The notes under the pieces: generated by a model
What the model saw: the letters and a program-made list of their open reading frames with translations, nothing else
Databases searched by the model: none
What the model was told of the DNA's origin: nothing
Made by a program: the position numbers and the translations under genes
Shown here: piece by piece, positions 47,075-59,611 of the stretch
Numbering within the stretch: the first letter of the stretch is position 1
Layout of the letters: each line of letters starts with the position of its first letter
Origin: Omphiscola glabra
Lineage: Eukaryota; Mollusca; Gastropoda; Lymnaeidae
Direction: 5' to 3'
Assembly (NCBI GenBank): GCA_964017045.1
Contig: OZ024794.1
Coordinates: 54,576,108-54,640,107, forward strand
Length of the DNA stretch: 64,000 nucleotides

Positions 47075-47705
47075 TGACAACTTTTATCTTAATCTAAAAT
47101 GCCCAGATGTTGCTTTTCTCACAACGGTTCAAATTATGAATTTGAAAATTAAAGTTACAAACAACAACAAAATAGGTATGAAATAATAGACTTGAAAAAA
47201 TCTTTGGCAGCATGAATTTAAATACTTAGATTATGAAATATTTCATTTTAAGTTTTCCAAAAAACGTTTATTGCTATACTTTTAAAAAAAGAACCCCAAA
47301 AAGCAGATATATAAACGTATCTCGGTTGAGTACGAAAATTTTAAATTCCCACCCCCTCCCCAAGTTGTATATGTAGATACGTGTTACATAGTGCCCACGC
47401 AGAACTAACAGTTTACCTGACAGCTGTGCTCCCGACTCATACACTCGACGACAGTGGATGGTCCACCAACGTCATGCAAGGGAGGTAAAACACGCTTGAG
47501 CGTACGCCTAAGAGGAAACGTCCACATCAACAAATGGCAGGACGAGGTACACCTGACGCCGAAGTGCTCACACATGATGGTCCCACCGCCATAATGCTGG
47601 ACGGGACATGTAGTGCGCATGTCTGACCCTAGACTACAAAATGACCGCTCCAAGCAGTCCAAAGAATTAAAAAAAGAAACGCTCCAACTACACACATTTT
47701 AAGTT

Positions 47706-48090
47706 TCAGCTTAGCTGAAAAGGGATCAATCCCAAGCCTAACACTTGGCTTAGCTGCAAGGGATCAATCCCAAGCCTAACACTTGGCTTAGCTGAAAGGG
47801 ATCAATCCCAAGCCTAACACTTGGCTTAGCTGAAAGGGATCAATCCCAAGCCTAACACTTGGCTTAGCTGAAAGGGATCAATCTCAAGCCTAACACTTGG
47901 CTTAGCTGAAAGGGATCAATCCCAAGCCTAACACTTGGCTTAGCTGAAAGGGATCAATCCCAAGTCTAACACTTGGCTTAGCTGAAAGGGATCAATCCCA
48001 AGCCTAACACTTGGCTTAGCTGAAAGAGATCAACCCCAAGCCTAACACTTGGCTTAGCTGAAAGGGATCAACCCCAAGCCTAACACTTGG
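47706..48090. repeat. Minisatellite, 38-bp unit, ~10 copies
   Basis: The unit is AGCTGAAAGGGATCAATCCC plus AAGCCTAACACTTGGCTT. It contains the small palindrome AAGCC...GGCTT, and copies are highly uniform. Confidence 0.96.
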
Positions 48091-48157
48091 AAACAAACAG
48101 TGAAGTTCGAATCAGTCTACATAATTTATTATATTTTGAAAACATTGATGTCCAACG

Positions 48158-48352
48158 CAATGTTCCCTTTAAGCTGCGCGGCTGCGCGGCCGCGCAGCTA
48201 CCTCACAGATGCTGCGCAGCAGTTTTGAGCATACGCGCAGCTAATTTTTATAAAAATAAATTCGAACAGATACGCTGCACTCTGCAAAGTAAAACTTTGC
48301 ACACAACTTTATGATTTTGCACACGAACCAGCAAACCTTAGAGGGAACATTG
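48158..48352. mobile_element. hAT-type MITE, 195 bp, GC-rich palindromic core, perfect 8-bp target duplication
   Basis: Ends are CAATGTTCCCTTTAAG and CTTAGAGGGAACATTG. GTCCAACG flanks both sides (48150-48157, 48353-48360). The core has GCGGCTGCGCGGCCGCGCAG and GCTGCGCAGC, able to form strong hairpins. No coding capacity. Confidence 0.93.
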
Positions 48353-48716
48353 GTCCAACGACATCTTTTACTTTTAATGTCTTTTTTGTGTGCTGCTTTT
48401 GCGATATTTCAATAATTTTTGAAAAAAGTATTTCTTTTTTATATAATTTAATGGTACAAAAAAGAAACTTTACTAACACCTATTACAATGTACTTTAATG
48501 AGCGCTGTCGAACCTTGCTAATATGAGGTCATCATTCCTTTGTAGAGAATACAAACACACAGACCCGTTCCGTAATATTGCTATTCCTATACCAATCACC
48601 ATAGCCGTGAGAGCTGAGTTTGATTGATTTTAACCAAACTGTAATACAATAGTATCTCAAGTTTAAGTTTCATAATCCTGTCTGTCAAAATGTTTAACAA
48701 AAATGTCCGGCTTGTA

Positions 48717-48915
48717 AATCACGTGACTGAAAGATACGTGACAGAAAGATACGTGACAGAAAGATACGTGGCAGAAAGATACGTGACAGAAAGATACGTG
48801 ATAGAAAGTTACGTGACAGAAAGATACGTGACAGAAAAATAAGCGAAAGAAAGATACGTGACAGAAAATTGCTTGACAGAAAGATACGTGATAGAAAGAT
48901 ACGGAACTGAAGGAT
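48717..48915. repeat. Minisatellite, 15-bp unit, ~12 copies
   Basis: The unit is GACAGAAAGATACGT. In the minus direction it gives a false peptide FLSRI repeat. Confidence 0.95.
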
Positions 48916-49329
48916 ATGCATTGTGTTTGTTTATATGGACATCATATTACAACTTAGACATTAATCAACTGTTTACGTTAATTCTGAGTAATTCAGATAT
49001 GCAATTTTAACATTTATCTGGACTTTTTAAACAAGGCATGAAGCATATACTTATTAACTTATTATTGTTTTTAATGTTAACACCTCAGAAGACTAGCGCA
49101 ACGTTAAAAATTGTCTCGGGACAATGCATGTTATTTTCGCTACAATAATTTTCATATGAAAACAAAGTAATTATTTTTTGAATCTCTTTTATGAAAACGA
49201 ATCAAACTAGTCTGTATGTTTAAAATTAAAATTGTGTATTTTCTTTAAAAATGTTATAAATATACATACACTATAAACCGATTAGGTAGCTAAGTTACAC
49301 ACTAATTTGTAAGTTAATTACCCCCTGAC

Positions 49330-49450
49330 TATATATATATTTATATACAATATATAAATAATACATTTATATGTATATAACATTTATATATATAAATATA
49401 TACATATATAAATAAATATTTATTTATATATATATATATTTATTATTTAG
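49330..49450. repeat. AT-rich TATATAAA-type microsatellite
   Basis: Nearly pure A/T with TATATATT/AAATATATA runs, self-complementary. Confidence 0.9.
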
Positions 49451-50176
49451 TAATGACAAAATTTCGTGGTCGACGACTGTAAGATTGGTCGCAACATTGC
49501 GTGATCTGGGTTGTGGGAGGGAGAAGGAAGATATATAAAAAAAAAGAGTAGAGGAAAAAAAAAAAGAAGATACAAGAAAGAAAAGGGGGAAAAAAGCCTC
49601 ACGCGCAAGCGTTGATTTGATGGGGACCGCGTGGCAGTTATCGGCGTGTGCGCCTGACAGGGATGAACGTGGCTGGACTCAAGCAATGCTGCTCTCAACA
49701 GCTTTGTTTTCATCTTGTCGTGTGAACCAGGCACTGCTGTTGGCTGTACTGCAGACTGACAGGCTTCTGATGGGGGGTGAGTGAACGTATTCTGTTTATT
49801 GTATGTTGACGGCTTATTATGTTTGCTGTATGTTGACGGCATATTATGTTTTTACCTACAACACGTCCTCTGCCCTGTATTTTAAAAAAAAAGCACAGGT
49901 ATTTTGATTTAATTGTTATTATGAACTAACAGATACGTGGCCAAAGTTTTACTTTTTAAATTTCTTTTGCGATTTCTAAAGCTACAATCTTTAAAAAGAA
50001 ATTATCCTTTTATAATTCCCGTTCCTTTACATAATAATGTAATTTCACTTATTTCTCAGATAGCATTTTAGAGTTCCCAATGCAGTTATGTTAAATCTAA
50101 TTTTAGCTACGTCGTCTAGTCAAGAATAATGTGTACATAAGGATTAGAGAAAATCTAACGCATCACACTGCGATCA

Positions 50177-50400
50177 TGTGACGTTATGACGTCACCAGAA
50201 TGTCGGTTCAACCCAAGAAGTCTGAGTTCTCAGCTCTAGTTTTACTTAACTTGATGAGAGCATTTGTTTTCGAGTGTATTTGTAATGGAAGATTCAGTTG
50301 AACGCTTCCAAGGGTTTCACTTCAGTCGTTGGTGCATTCTTGTGTAGAACCTCACCATATATTTACAACATCTGTTCGCAGAATTAAACACAATACAACT
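50177..50400 (+). promoter_or_regulatory. Possible promoter or 5' exon with a full CRE palindrome (weak)
   Basis: TGACGTCA at 50187-50194, with GTGACGTTA just before it, is a consensus cAMP response element. About 200 bp downstream, ACAATACAACTG is followed by GTAACG, a possible donor. No TATA box or coding exon follows. Confidence 0.2.
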
Positions 50401-50821
50401 GGTAACGTTTTAAGTTAATGGGTACGTCAAAATATTTTGTAAAACAGAGTAGCTTGCCCGTGGTTGCCGCCTACTTTTTTTCTCTTTTTTTTTTCAACTT
50501 GCGTTGGTCCCAAAATCTTGTTTGTTGTTTCTTAACTCGATTCCAGTAACTTGAGTTCGGCTAATGTAGTCAAAGCCAATAAAGCAATTTTGTTTAAAAT
50601 GTATTTTTTAAATATGAATAATTTCTTTCATTTCAATTCACGGCATCGTCATCCAATCCATTTTTACTTAGCCGAACCATGACAACCACAAATGATATGA
50701 AAGCGGAACCTATCCATTTACTATTTTTTCTCCGAAAATAATTTTTTTTCCGACTTTGTCGTAATCCTAAGGATTCACCAAAAGTTCGTTAAAGGCCTGT
50801 ACATGAAACAATCAACAGAAC

Positions 50822-51182
50822 ACTTAGATTGAACACTTAGTTTGAACACTTGGTTTGAACACTTAATTTGAACACTTAGTTTGAACACTTAGTTTAAATG
50901 ATTAGTTTGAACACTTAGTTTGAACACTTGGTTTGAAAACTTAGTTTGAACACTCAGTTAGAACACTGAGTTGGAACACTTAGTTTGAACACTCAGTTTG
51001 AACACTTAGTTTAAATGATTAGTTTCAACACTTAGTTTGAACACTTGGTTTGAAAACTTAGTTTGAACACTCAGTTTGAACACTGAGTTGGAACACTTAG
51101 TTTGAACACTCAGTTGGAACACTTAGTTGAACAATTAGTTTGAACACTTAGCTTGAACACTTAGTTTGAACACTTAGTTTGT
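50822..51182. repeat. Minisatellite, 13-bp unit, ~27 copies
   Basis: The unit is GAACACTTAGTTT with CTTGG, CTCAG and CTGAG variants. A run of variants around 50895-50985 is repeated around 51010-51105, pointing to block duplication. Confidence 0.93.
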
Positions 51183-51410
51183 AATTCAGTTCTGCCATAA
51201 ACATTGGTCATGTCAAGTTTTCAATTAATTCACAAAATTATCGAACCTTTTCATGCTTATCCCGTGAATACATTGATCCATCAAACAGATCGCCACTAAT
51301 TAGGGGCGTGACTATCGTGGTAAGCAGCAGCACCCGTGCTGCGGGGCTTGACCGTGTTGAGCCCGACCCATAATAATTATAAGCACAGATAGTCAGTGGT
51401 AACAGATTTA

Positions 51411-51475
51411 TAGATAAGATATTAATTGATAAGAGATTAATAGATAAGAGATTAATAGATAAGAGATTAACAGAT
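51411..51475. repeat. 15-bp tandem repeat, ~4 copies
   Basis: The unit is AGATAAGAGATTAAT. Confidence 0.85.
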
Positions 51476-51560
51476 TAAATTGATTAAAAGAAAGACAACT
51501 TTCTGTGTTATATCAGATTCTCCAGGATATAATGTATTTATTCTCAGCACAGAAGACGAT

Positions 51561-51782
51561 GTAGAATGTAGAGACATTTAGAGTGTAGAGACATGTAGAG
51601 TGTAGAATGTAGAGATATGTAGAGTGTAGAGACATGTAGAGTGTAGAGACATGTAGAGTGTAGAGTGTAGAGATATGTAGAATGTAAAGACATGTAGAGT
51701 GTAGAGACATGTAGAGTGTAGAGACCTGTAGAGTGTAGAGACATGTATAGTGTAGAGACGTGTAGAGTGTAGAGGCATGTAG
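51561..51782. repeat. Minisatellite, 17-bp unit, ~13 copies
   Basis: The unit is AGAGACATGTAGAGTGT, with internal 7-bp TAGAGTG expansions. Confidence 0.95.
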
Positions 51783-52204
51783 TTGTTGATGATATATTGT
51801 TAAACTTATCAAATGAACTTACTAAGATGATGTTTTGACAAACAGGTTTACAATGGGTTTACTGGTTTAGTGAAGTAACTGTTGATGTCAAACTGGGGGC
51901 ATGTGTATAAACTTGCTGTGGGGGGCGGGGGGGGGGCGTGGTGAGATAGCTACACCACAGCCACTAATTGAAATAACCGCTTGGTTTTTTTTCCTGTTAT
52001 ATCCCCTCTCCCCCCCCCCCCCCAAACCAATAAGTTACCTTTAAGAGCTTTCTAGGACATTTCAATTAAATGACGCGCTCAATACTTACAGACTTGAATT
52101 GAATCGCCTTGAAAGTCACGCTAAATGGGTTTCTTTTGTCTTGGCATGTTCCAAAACTTCGTTTAAATCCTGACAATGGTGCTTAGGAAGAGTATACTTG
52201 AAAA

Positions 52205-52455
52205 GAAGAAAGCATTAGAGAGAAGCTACAGCACGATGGTAAGAGAGAAGCTAATCCATGATGGTAAGAGAGAAGCTACATCACGATGGTAAGAGAGAAG
52301 GTAAACCGTGATGGTAAGAGAGAAGCTACTGCACGATAGTAAGAGAGAAGCTACAGGAAGATGGTAAGAGAGAAGCTAAACCATGATGGTAAGAGAGAAG
52401 CTACAGCACGATGGTAAGAGAAAAGCTACATCACGCTAGTAAGAGAGAAGCTACA
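52205..52455. repeat. Minisatellite, 25-bp unit, ~10 copies
   Basis: The unit contains GGTAAGAGAGAAGCTACA and CACGAT. Every copy contains a GGTAAGAG donor-like motif. Confidence 0.93.
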
Positions 52456-53496
52456 GCAATACTATGTGCAATATTGTGTGTGGCATTATGTCTCTAAGCT
52501 GGTATCTAAGGCTACATTGGTATGTGCCGCATCAAAGGCTACCTACAGATAACTATTCGAGGTATTTATCATCACATTAAAGCCAAACTATTTCTCCAGT
52601 GAACGCCCCCAACACCAACACATATCGTGTCACGTTTAAGCAGCGAACATCCAGTCACTTCTAGTCCCAACAGCAATTGCTTCAGGAAGCGAGTATCATC
52701 AATACTTCCAGAACTTGTCAGTCGAGTCAACTCAGTCAGGTCAAGGTCACCGCTTTGTCAATTTTTCCACTCATTCCGGTGCAATACCCTTACAAATTTA
52801 GGTTCTCTTGGAAAGATTAACTTACACAACTCCCTCTCTGTCTTATACTGAGATTTCTGTTTATGTCGCCATCTTTGTATCTTCCAGTCATCTTTGTTAA
52901 ATTGTAGAGTTTAAAACAGTGCTAAATTTAGGCAGCATTTGGACTGATTCAGAGCGGCGGAGTACTAGAACGGTAAACTGATTCTGCATTTCAGTCTTAA
53001 TTTTTTTACAGTGTACCCCAGTCAGATTAATAAAGTTGTTTAAAAGCATATACTGCAATTACAAAAGAAATGTAGCTCACGCCCGCCCCCCCCCCCCCAC
53101 ACACTTTTTGAACATTTTCACTGACTCCCAAGGGGTACGTGCATCACTGCTGTAGACGATACTGAAATAGTTCTCAGAGAGCGTTTTTTTTTGGACGCTG
53201 TCCTGCATAACAAAACTGCGTGACTTTATGTGTTTGGATCATTAGATCCGATTTTGGATTCAGATAACAATTTCCCTGGATTTGCGGCCTTAGAAAAATG
53301 TCCCGCGCCAATTATCGTGTTTTTTGTTTGTTTCTTCATAAAAATCACAATGAAGTCAGATGACGTCAGTTTGAGAAAAGATTTTCATGTTATAATCCTG
53401 TCAGTCTCAGCTGTCTTCTGTGTGCACTGGGTAACCAAGGGACATTACAAAAATTGGTATCGACCATGTTTTTTAGCTACCAGCTACTAGGTTGTG

Positions 53497-53728
53497 GCGA
53501 GACCAATCCAATATATCTTTTGTGAGACCAATCGTCTGAATCTTTTGTGAGACCAATCGTCTGTATCTTTTGTGAGACCAATCCTCTGTATCTTTTGTGA
53601 GACCAATCGTCTGTATATTTTGGGAGACCAATCCTCTGTATCTTTTGTGAGACCAATCCTCTGTATCTTTTGTGAGACCAATCCTCTGTATCTTTTGTGA
53701 GACCAATCTTCTGTATATTTTGTGATGA
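53497..53728. repeat. Minisatellite, 25-bp unit, ~9 copies
   Basis: The unit is TGTGAGACCAATCGTCTGTA plus TCTTT. False minus ORFs arise from it. Confidence 0.95.
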
Positions 53729-53907
53729 TACGAAGTAAAAAAGTTCTCGACTACGTTTCAAGTGGTCTGACAACTTACTTATCAGCTGAGCTCTCAAATA
53801 AGCTCTTGACTTAACTCTCATCCCACCTCTCCATTTAACTCTCAGATCCCCTCTTTATTCACATAAAAATCTCCCTTCTATAACAGTTTGTTATATGACG
53901 TGAAGGT

Positions 53908-54097
53908 CGGTGCTTCTCAAAATGGGATCCAAAAGCCACCAGTTACCGATCCACCCGAGGCGACAAAGTTCAGATGAATCAGATAAATAACACTGATCAA
54001 TAAAATGGGACCTAGTTCCTGCTGCAATCTTAAGAACTTCTTTCAGACCGTCACACTTAAAAAAAAAAATAAAAAAAATAATAATTGAGAAGCACTG
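53908..54097. mobile_element. Possible hAT-like MITE, 190 bp
   Basis: Ends CGGTGCTTCTCAA and TTGAGAAGCACTG form an inverted pair. Flanks GTGAAGGT and GTGTAAGG match only partly, so the insertion is old or the boundary is wrong. Confidence 0.55.
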
Positions 54098-54469
54098 GTG
54101 TAAGGCTTGCTGACGTAGTGTATCGTCACGTGTCATCAGTGAAACTTAATAGCAGAGAAAGCCACTAGTTTTGAGCAGAGCTCTTTGCCGTCATTATGAA
54201 ATATTCATCAAGCCCGTGATTTACCCAGGTTTTACTTGCACAGTAATGTTAATATTAAGATTAAGTCTCATTAAGGGACACAAAAAGCGAGTGCAATGCC
54301 AAGCTTTAATGAATGCTATTTTAAAAGTGACATACAAATAGGAAGCATTCACTGCAGACTATCTGAACACGATTCATGACGTACTTGCATTCACTGCAAA
54401 CTATCTGAACACGTCGGTTGATACAAACTTTCATCAAACTAAAAGTGATCCTTAGGTAAAAAGTCCAGG

Positions 54470-54543
54470 CAGACGCGTAGCTAAAGTGTCTGGCGCCCAG
54501 GGACATCTTTCCCTCTGCCCCCCTCCCCTTAGTTACGCCTCTG
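54470..54543. mobile_element. Very short (74 bp) hAT-type MITE
   Basis: Ends CAGACGCGTAGCTAA and TTAGTTACGCCTCTG are near-inverted. Flanks are AGTCCAGG (54462-54469) and AATCCAGG (54544-54551), 7 of 8 matching. Confidence 0.75.
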
Positions 54544-54839
54544 AATCCAGGCAATGCCGTTATTTTCATTAGATATATGTATATTTTTTGACAATTTAAA
54601 CTTCTGTCGCAATAATCGCAGTAGGTTTGAACTCATTCCAGAGCTCACAGCACACGATACTAATTAGGTCCAGCAAGTTAAATAAAAGCAATGATATGGA
54701 GTTCAACACAATGTGTCATGGGGGTCTGTGTCAGTCATTGAATAGCTACAGAGATTCGTTATATTCTATAGCATTTTTCTATCATGTACAAAAAAACACG
54801 CAGCTGATGCTATTTACTGGACCCATATTTAACACTACA

Positions 54840-56125
54840 GCCAGTAGATAGTTATGACTACAGCCAATATCATTACAACCAATAGATGTCTGTCACTACA
54901 ACCAAAAGATATATTTCACTAAAGCCAACAGATATCTAACACTCCGGCAAATATATGATGATTGAGTACTTTTATAGAGCTTGCGTCAGGCTTTTTTAGC
55001 ATGCTCACAGCGCTCTGATGTCCAAAAATCTATTTAAAGAAACAGTCACTAGATATCATTCACTACAGCCAATAGATATCTATCACTACAGCCAATAGAT
55101 ATCTTTCCTTACAGCCAATATATTTCTTTCCTTACAGCCAATAGTTATCTTTCAATACGGCCAATAGATATCTTTCCTTACAGCCAATAGATATCTTTCC
55201 TTACAGCCAATAGATATATTTCTTTACAGCCAATATATATCTTTCACTACGGGTCATAGATATCTTTCACTACGGCCAATAGATATCTTTCAATACGGGC
55301 AATAGATATATTTCACTACAGCCAATGGATATCTATCTCTACAGCCAATAGGTATCTTTCCTTACAGCCAAAAGATATCTATCACTATAGTCAATATATA
55401 TTTTTCACTACAGCCAATTTATATCTATCACTACAGCCAATACATATATATCACTACAGCCAATAGATATCTATCACTTCAGCCAATAGATATCTATAAC
55501 TTCAGCCAATAGATATCTATAATTTCAGCCAATAGATATCTATCACGTCAGCCAATAGATATTTATCATTTCAGCCAATAGATATCTATCACTTCAGCCA
55601 ATAGATATCTATCACTTCAGCTAATAGATATCTATCACTACAGCCAATTTATATCTATCACTACAGCCAATACATATATATCACTACAGCCAATAGATAT
55701 CTATCACTTCAGCCAATAGATATCTATAACTTCAGCCAATAGATATCTATAATTTCAGCCAATAGATATCTATCACGTCAGCCAATAGATATTTATCATT
55801 TCAGCCAATAGATATCTATCACTTCAGCCAATAGATATCTATCACTTCAGCTAATAGATATCTATCACTTCAGCCAATATATATCTATTACTACAGCCAA
55901 TAGATATCTATCACTTGAGCCAATAGATATCTATCACTTGAGCCAATAGATATCTATCACTTCAGCCAATAGATATCTATCCCTTCAGCCAATAGATATC
56001 TATCACTACAGCCAATAGATATCTATCACTTCAGCCAATAGATATCTATCAGTAAAGCCAATAGATATCTATCACTAAAGCCAATAGATATATATCACTT
56101 AAGCCAATAGATATCTTTCACTACA
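54840..56125. repeat. Minisatellite, 23-bp unit, ~50 copies, with 230-bp duplication
   Basis: The unit is CAGCCAATAGATATCTATCA plus CTT. The left part is diverged and interrupted around 54950-55040; the right part is more regular. 55411-55640 and 55641-55870 are near-identical ten-unit blocks. Confidence 0.96.
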
Positions 56126-56389
56126 GCCTCATGCACACAAAAATCTCGCTCGTATATCTCCAAAGACAACGTCACCCCAGCTGTGGAGGAACATGACGAT
56201 CAAAAGATATATAAATCAGTTCTCTTTGAGGCATGCTATTGATCACAACGGCGTGACCCTAACTAATCTTCGCAATTGTCTAGACTTGAGAGTGGGAAAA
56301 TAAATCATATCATGCAGGAATGACAAGGAATAACAAACAGTGCGAAATCAGCGCAGGCGCCACCTGGGCAGGTTTCAAGGGGGTTAAGC

Positions 56390-56615
56390 GCATACTTAGG
56401 GTTGGTCTAAGCAGCTGGTATGCACTTAGGGTTGGTCTTAGCAGCTGTTATGTACTTTGGGTTGGTCTTAGCAGCTGGTATGCACTTAGGGTTGGTCTTA
56501 GCAGCTGGTATGCACTTTGGGTTGATCTTAGCAGCTGGTATGCACTTAAGGTTGGCCTTAGCAGCTGTTACGCATTCAGGTTTGGTCCTCGGCAACGGGT
56601 ATGCACTTAGGTATG
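56390..56615. repeat. Minisatellite, 30-bp unit, ~7 copies
   Basis: The unit is GCACTTAGGGTTGGTCTTAG plus CAGCTGGTAT. Open on both strands; the ORFs are artefacts. Confidence 0.94.
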
Positions 56616-57039
56616 CTGGTATGGCTGTTGGCTTTCGAGAATTTTATCGATGTCCTTATTAGAGAAGTCATAGTAGGTAGAATTCTTAGTGAAAAGACAG
56701 TGTTTAAGTCTTATATTACTAGAAAGCGGTTTTAATATATTTATATTTTTACCCCAATGGCAAAAGCATTCTTCAACATGGATCGAGATTTAACTGTATT
56801 TGTCCACATCATGAAGCGTTTCGGTTAAGTTTTCAGTAAATGCACAACTGTGTGTTTCTTGTTTTGTTAAATTGTGTTTAATGTAGTTTAGGAAACGCGC
56901 TGAAACCAGTCATTAGGGATGTTTATATCAAGGCAATTCTTGTAGGGTGGCATACTAACAGCAGGCCAACTAGCGGACGACAGGTGTCTTTAATGCGCAC
57001 CGACAGTTTTAACTTTAGATAATTGTAGCTACAATAATG

Positions 57040-58245
57040 AATTTGGTGAGCCGTGTCTATAGTTTTGGCATTGGTGAGTCGTGTCTATAGTTTAGGCATT
57101 GGTGAGCCGTGTCTATAGTTTTGGCATTGTTGAGTCGTGTCTATAGTTTTGGCATTGGTGAGTCGTGTCTATAGTTTATGCATTGGTGAGTCGTGTCTAT
57201 AGTTTTGGCATTGGTGAGTCGTGTCTATAGTTTTGGCATTGGTGAGTCGTGTCTATTGTTTTGGCATTGTTGAGTCGTGTCTATAGTTTTGGCATTGGTG
57301 AGTCGTGTCTATTGTTTTGCATTGGTGAGTCGTGTCTATTGTTTTGGCATTGGTGAGCCGTGTCTATAGTTTTGGCATTGTTGAGTCGTGTCTATAGTTT
57401 TGGCATTGGTGAGTCGTGTCTATAGTTTAGGCATTGGTGAGCCGTGTCTATAGTTTTGGCTTTGGTGAGCCGTGTCTATAGTTTTGGCTTTGGTGAGCCG
57501 TGTCTATAGTTTTGGCTTTGGTGAGTCGTGTCTATAGTTTTGGCATTGGTGAGCCGTGTCTATAGTTTTGGCTTTGGTGAGTCGTGTCTATAGTTTTGGC
57601 TTTGGTGAGCCGTGTCTATAGTTTTGGCTTTGGTGAGTCGTGTCTATAGTTTTGGCTTTGGTGAGTCATGTCTATAGTTTTGGCTTTGGTGAGCCGTGTC
57701 TATAGTTTTGGCTTTGGTGAGTCGTGTCTATAGTTTTGGCTTTGGTGAGCCGTGTCTATAGTTTTGGCTTTGGTGAGTCGTGTCTATAGTTTTGGCTTTG
57801 GTGAGCCGTGTCTATAGTTTTGGCATTGGTTAGTCGTGTCTATAGTTTAGGCATTGGTGAGCCGTGTCTATAGTTTTGGCTTTGGTGAGTCGTGTCTATA
57901 GTTTTGGCATTGTTGAGCCGTGTCTATAGTTTTGGCTTTGGTGAGCCGTGTCTATAGTTTTGGCTTTGGTGAGCCGTGTCTATAGTTTTGGCTTTGGTGA
58001 GCCGTGTCTATAGTTTTGGCTTTGGTGAGTCGTGTCTATAGTTTTTGCTTTAGGGAGTCGTACCAGCAGTTTTGGCTTTGGGTAGTCGTACCAGCAGTTT
58101 AGACTTTAGGGAGTCGTACCAGCAGTTTTTGCTTTTGGGAGTCGTACCAGCAGTTTTGGCTTTGGGTAGTCGTACCAGCAGTTTAGGCTTTAGGGAGTCG
58201 TACCAGCAGTTTAGGCTTTAGGGAGTCGTACCAGCAGTTTAGGCT
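57040..58245. repeat. Minisatellite, 28-bp unit, ~43 copies, two subfamilies
   Basis: The main unit is TGGTGAGCCGTGTCTATAGT plus TTTGGCTT. From about 58040 it changes to GGGAGTCGTACCAGCAGTTT plus TGGCTTTA with the same 28-bp period. Within the first part, GGCATTGG copies dominate the left and GGCTTTGG the right, with GAGCC/GAGTC alternating. Confidence 0.96.
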
Positions 58246-58421
58246 TTAGGTAACAATGTCATGTACTTGTTATTGTTTACTTTGATCTTATTGTCTTCGT
58301 GTCTTCAACTTGTTCAACGTGCAAGGGTTATATTGGCAATGTATTGAACGATCACTAACAAAAACAATTGGGCGCTTAAACGATACAACGAGTCCAAAAC
58401 GGTCTCAAGCATCTCTTAAAA

Positions 58422-58585
58422 CATATGTTTCTAAACTTTCCTAATGCCGCGACCCTTTAACACAGTTCCTCGGGTTGTGGCGACCCCCCAACCACAAAAT
58501 TATGTTCGTTGCTACTTCGTAACTGTATGGTATATGTGTTTTCCGATGGTCTTAGGCGCCCCCTGGAAAGGTTCAGATGGAAACG
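58422..58585. mobile_element. Second copy of URR1/SPIN-like hAT MITE, degraded
   Basis: It matches the left two-thirds of 10717-10912: TTTCCTAATGCCGCGACC, CCAACCACAAAATTATG, TTGCTACTTCGTAACTG and TTCCGATGGTCTTAGGCG. The left terminus is mutated and the right end, with the GGGGTCGCGACCC block, is missing. Confidence 0.85.
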
Positions 58586-59269
58586 TTTCGGCTAATGCTT
58601 TTATCAGTACCAAAATATTTTTTTTTTAAAGTGCACATTTAATTTATGTGGTCCACTATCCCAGGCTGTCACTGTGGTCCACTATCCCAACTATATTGTT
58701 GGGTACTGACTGTCAGGCCTACAACTATATTGTTGGGTACTGACTGTCAGGGCCTGGAAGGACTGAAGACAACTTATTGTGACGATCTGCCTTTGACTGT
58801 AATGAAATCTAATTCTATATTTTCTCTCACTAGCAAATCTTATAGCGCATTATACCAAAACCAAAAAATCTAACGTTTACTTATTTAAGCTTAAAACGAT
58901 TTACCCAAATGCCCCAACATAATTTAAAAGAGACGCCTCATAAAATTGCTCGCTCCTTCAAAGCCCATCATCTTTACTTAGAATTATCAATTGATGCTTG
59001 AGTCAGAATGAAGTTATCCCATCTACACAGGCCACTGGCTGAAATTCACTTTCACCAGCTCAACAGTCTAAAAGATTAGCGGGTATTAAATGCGGGTCTT
59101 TTCAAACTAAAGTTACATGACTTCAGCAGCAGCATCTATAATTCACGGGTTTCTTAATGGACGCTTTCAGTCAGCGTAGACAACCTTGTAGAACTAGAAA
59201 CCCCGGAGACAAGAATATTAACACCAGGGGAGACCACGGTCAGGATTTATCGCCCTGGAAAAATACCGT

Positions 59270-59476
59270 AAGCATTGTTACAGCTGTACTGCGAGCTTTG
59301 TGACAGCTGTACTGCGAGCTTTTTTACAGCTGTACTGCGAGCTTTGTTACAGCTGTACTGCGAGCTTTGTTACAGCTGTACCGCGAGCTTTGTGACAGCT
59401 GTACTGCGAGCTTTGTGACAGCTGTACTGCGAGCTTTGTGACAGCTGTACTGCGAGCTTTGTGACAGCTGTACTGC
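59270..59476. repeat. Minisatellite, 23-bp unit, ~9 copies
   Basis: The unit is TTACAGCTGTACTGCGAGCT plus TTG. Each copy contains palindromic CAGCTG. Confidence 0.95.
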
Positions 59477-59611
59477 GTCGTGGAACTTAAAAATAAATCA
59501 GTTGACCCCAGTGTTTGAAAAAAGGTTATTATTTGTCAGTGTTTGCATTGTCTGGTTTATGAGTTGTAATTACAAATTACCGAAAGCAAAAGAGTTTTTG
59601 AATGCGGACAT

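Noticed and set aside
53230..53490. 86-codon plus ORF
   Set aside because: No recognisable domain, no neighbouring exons, and it runs into a tandem array.
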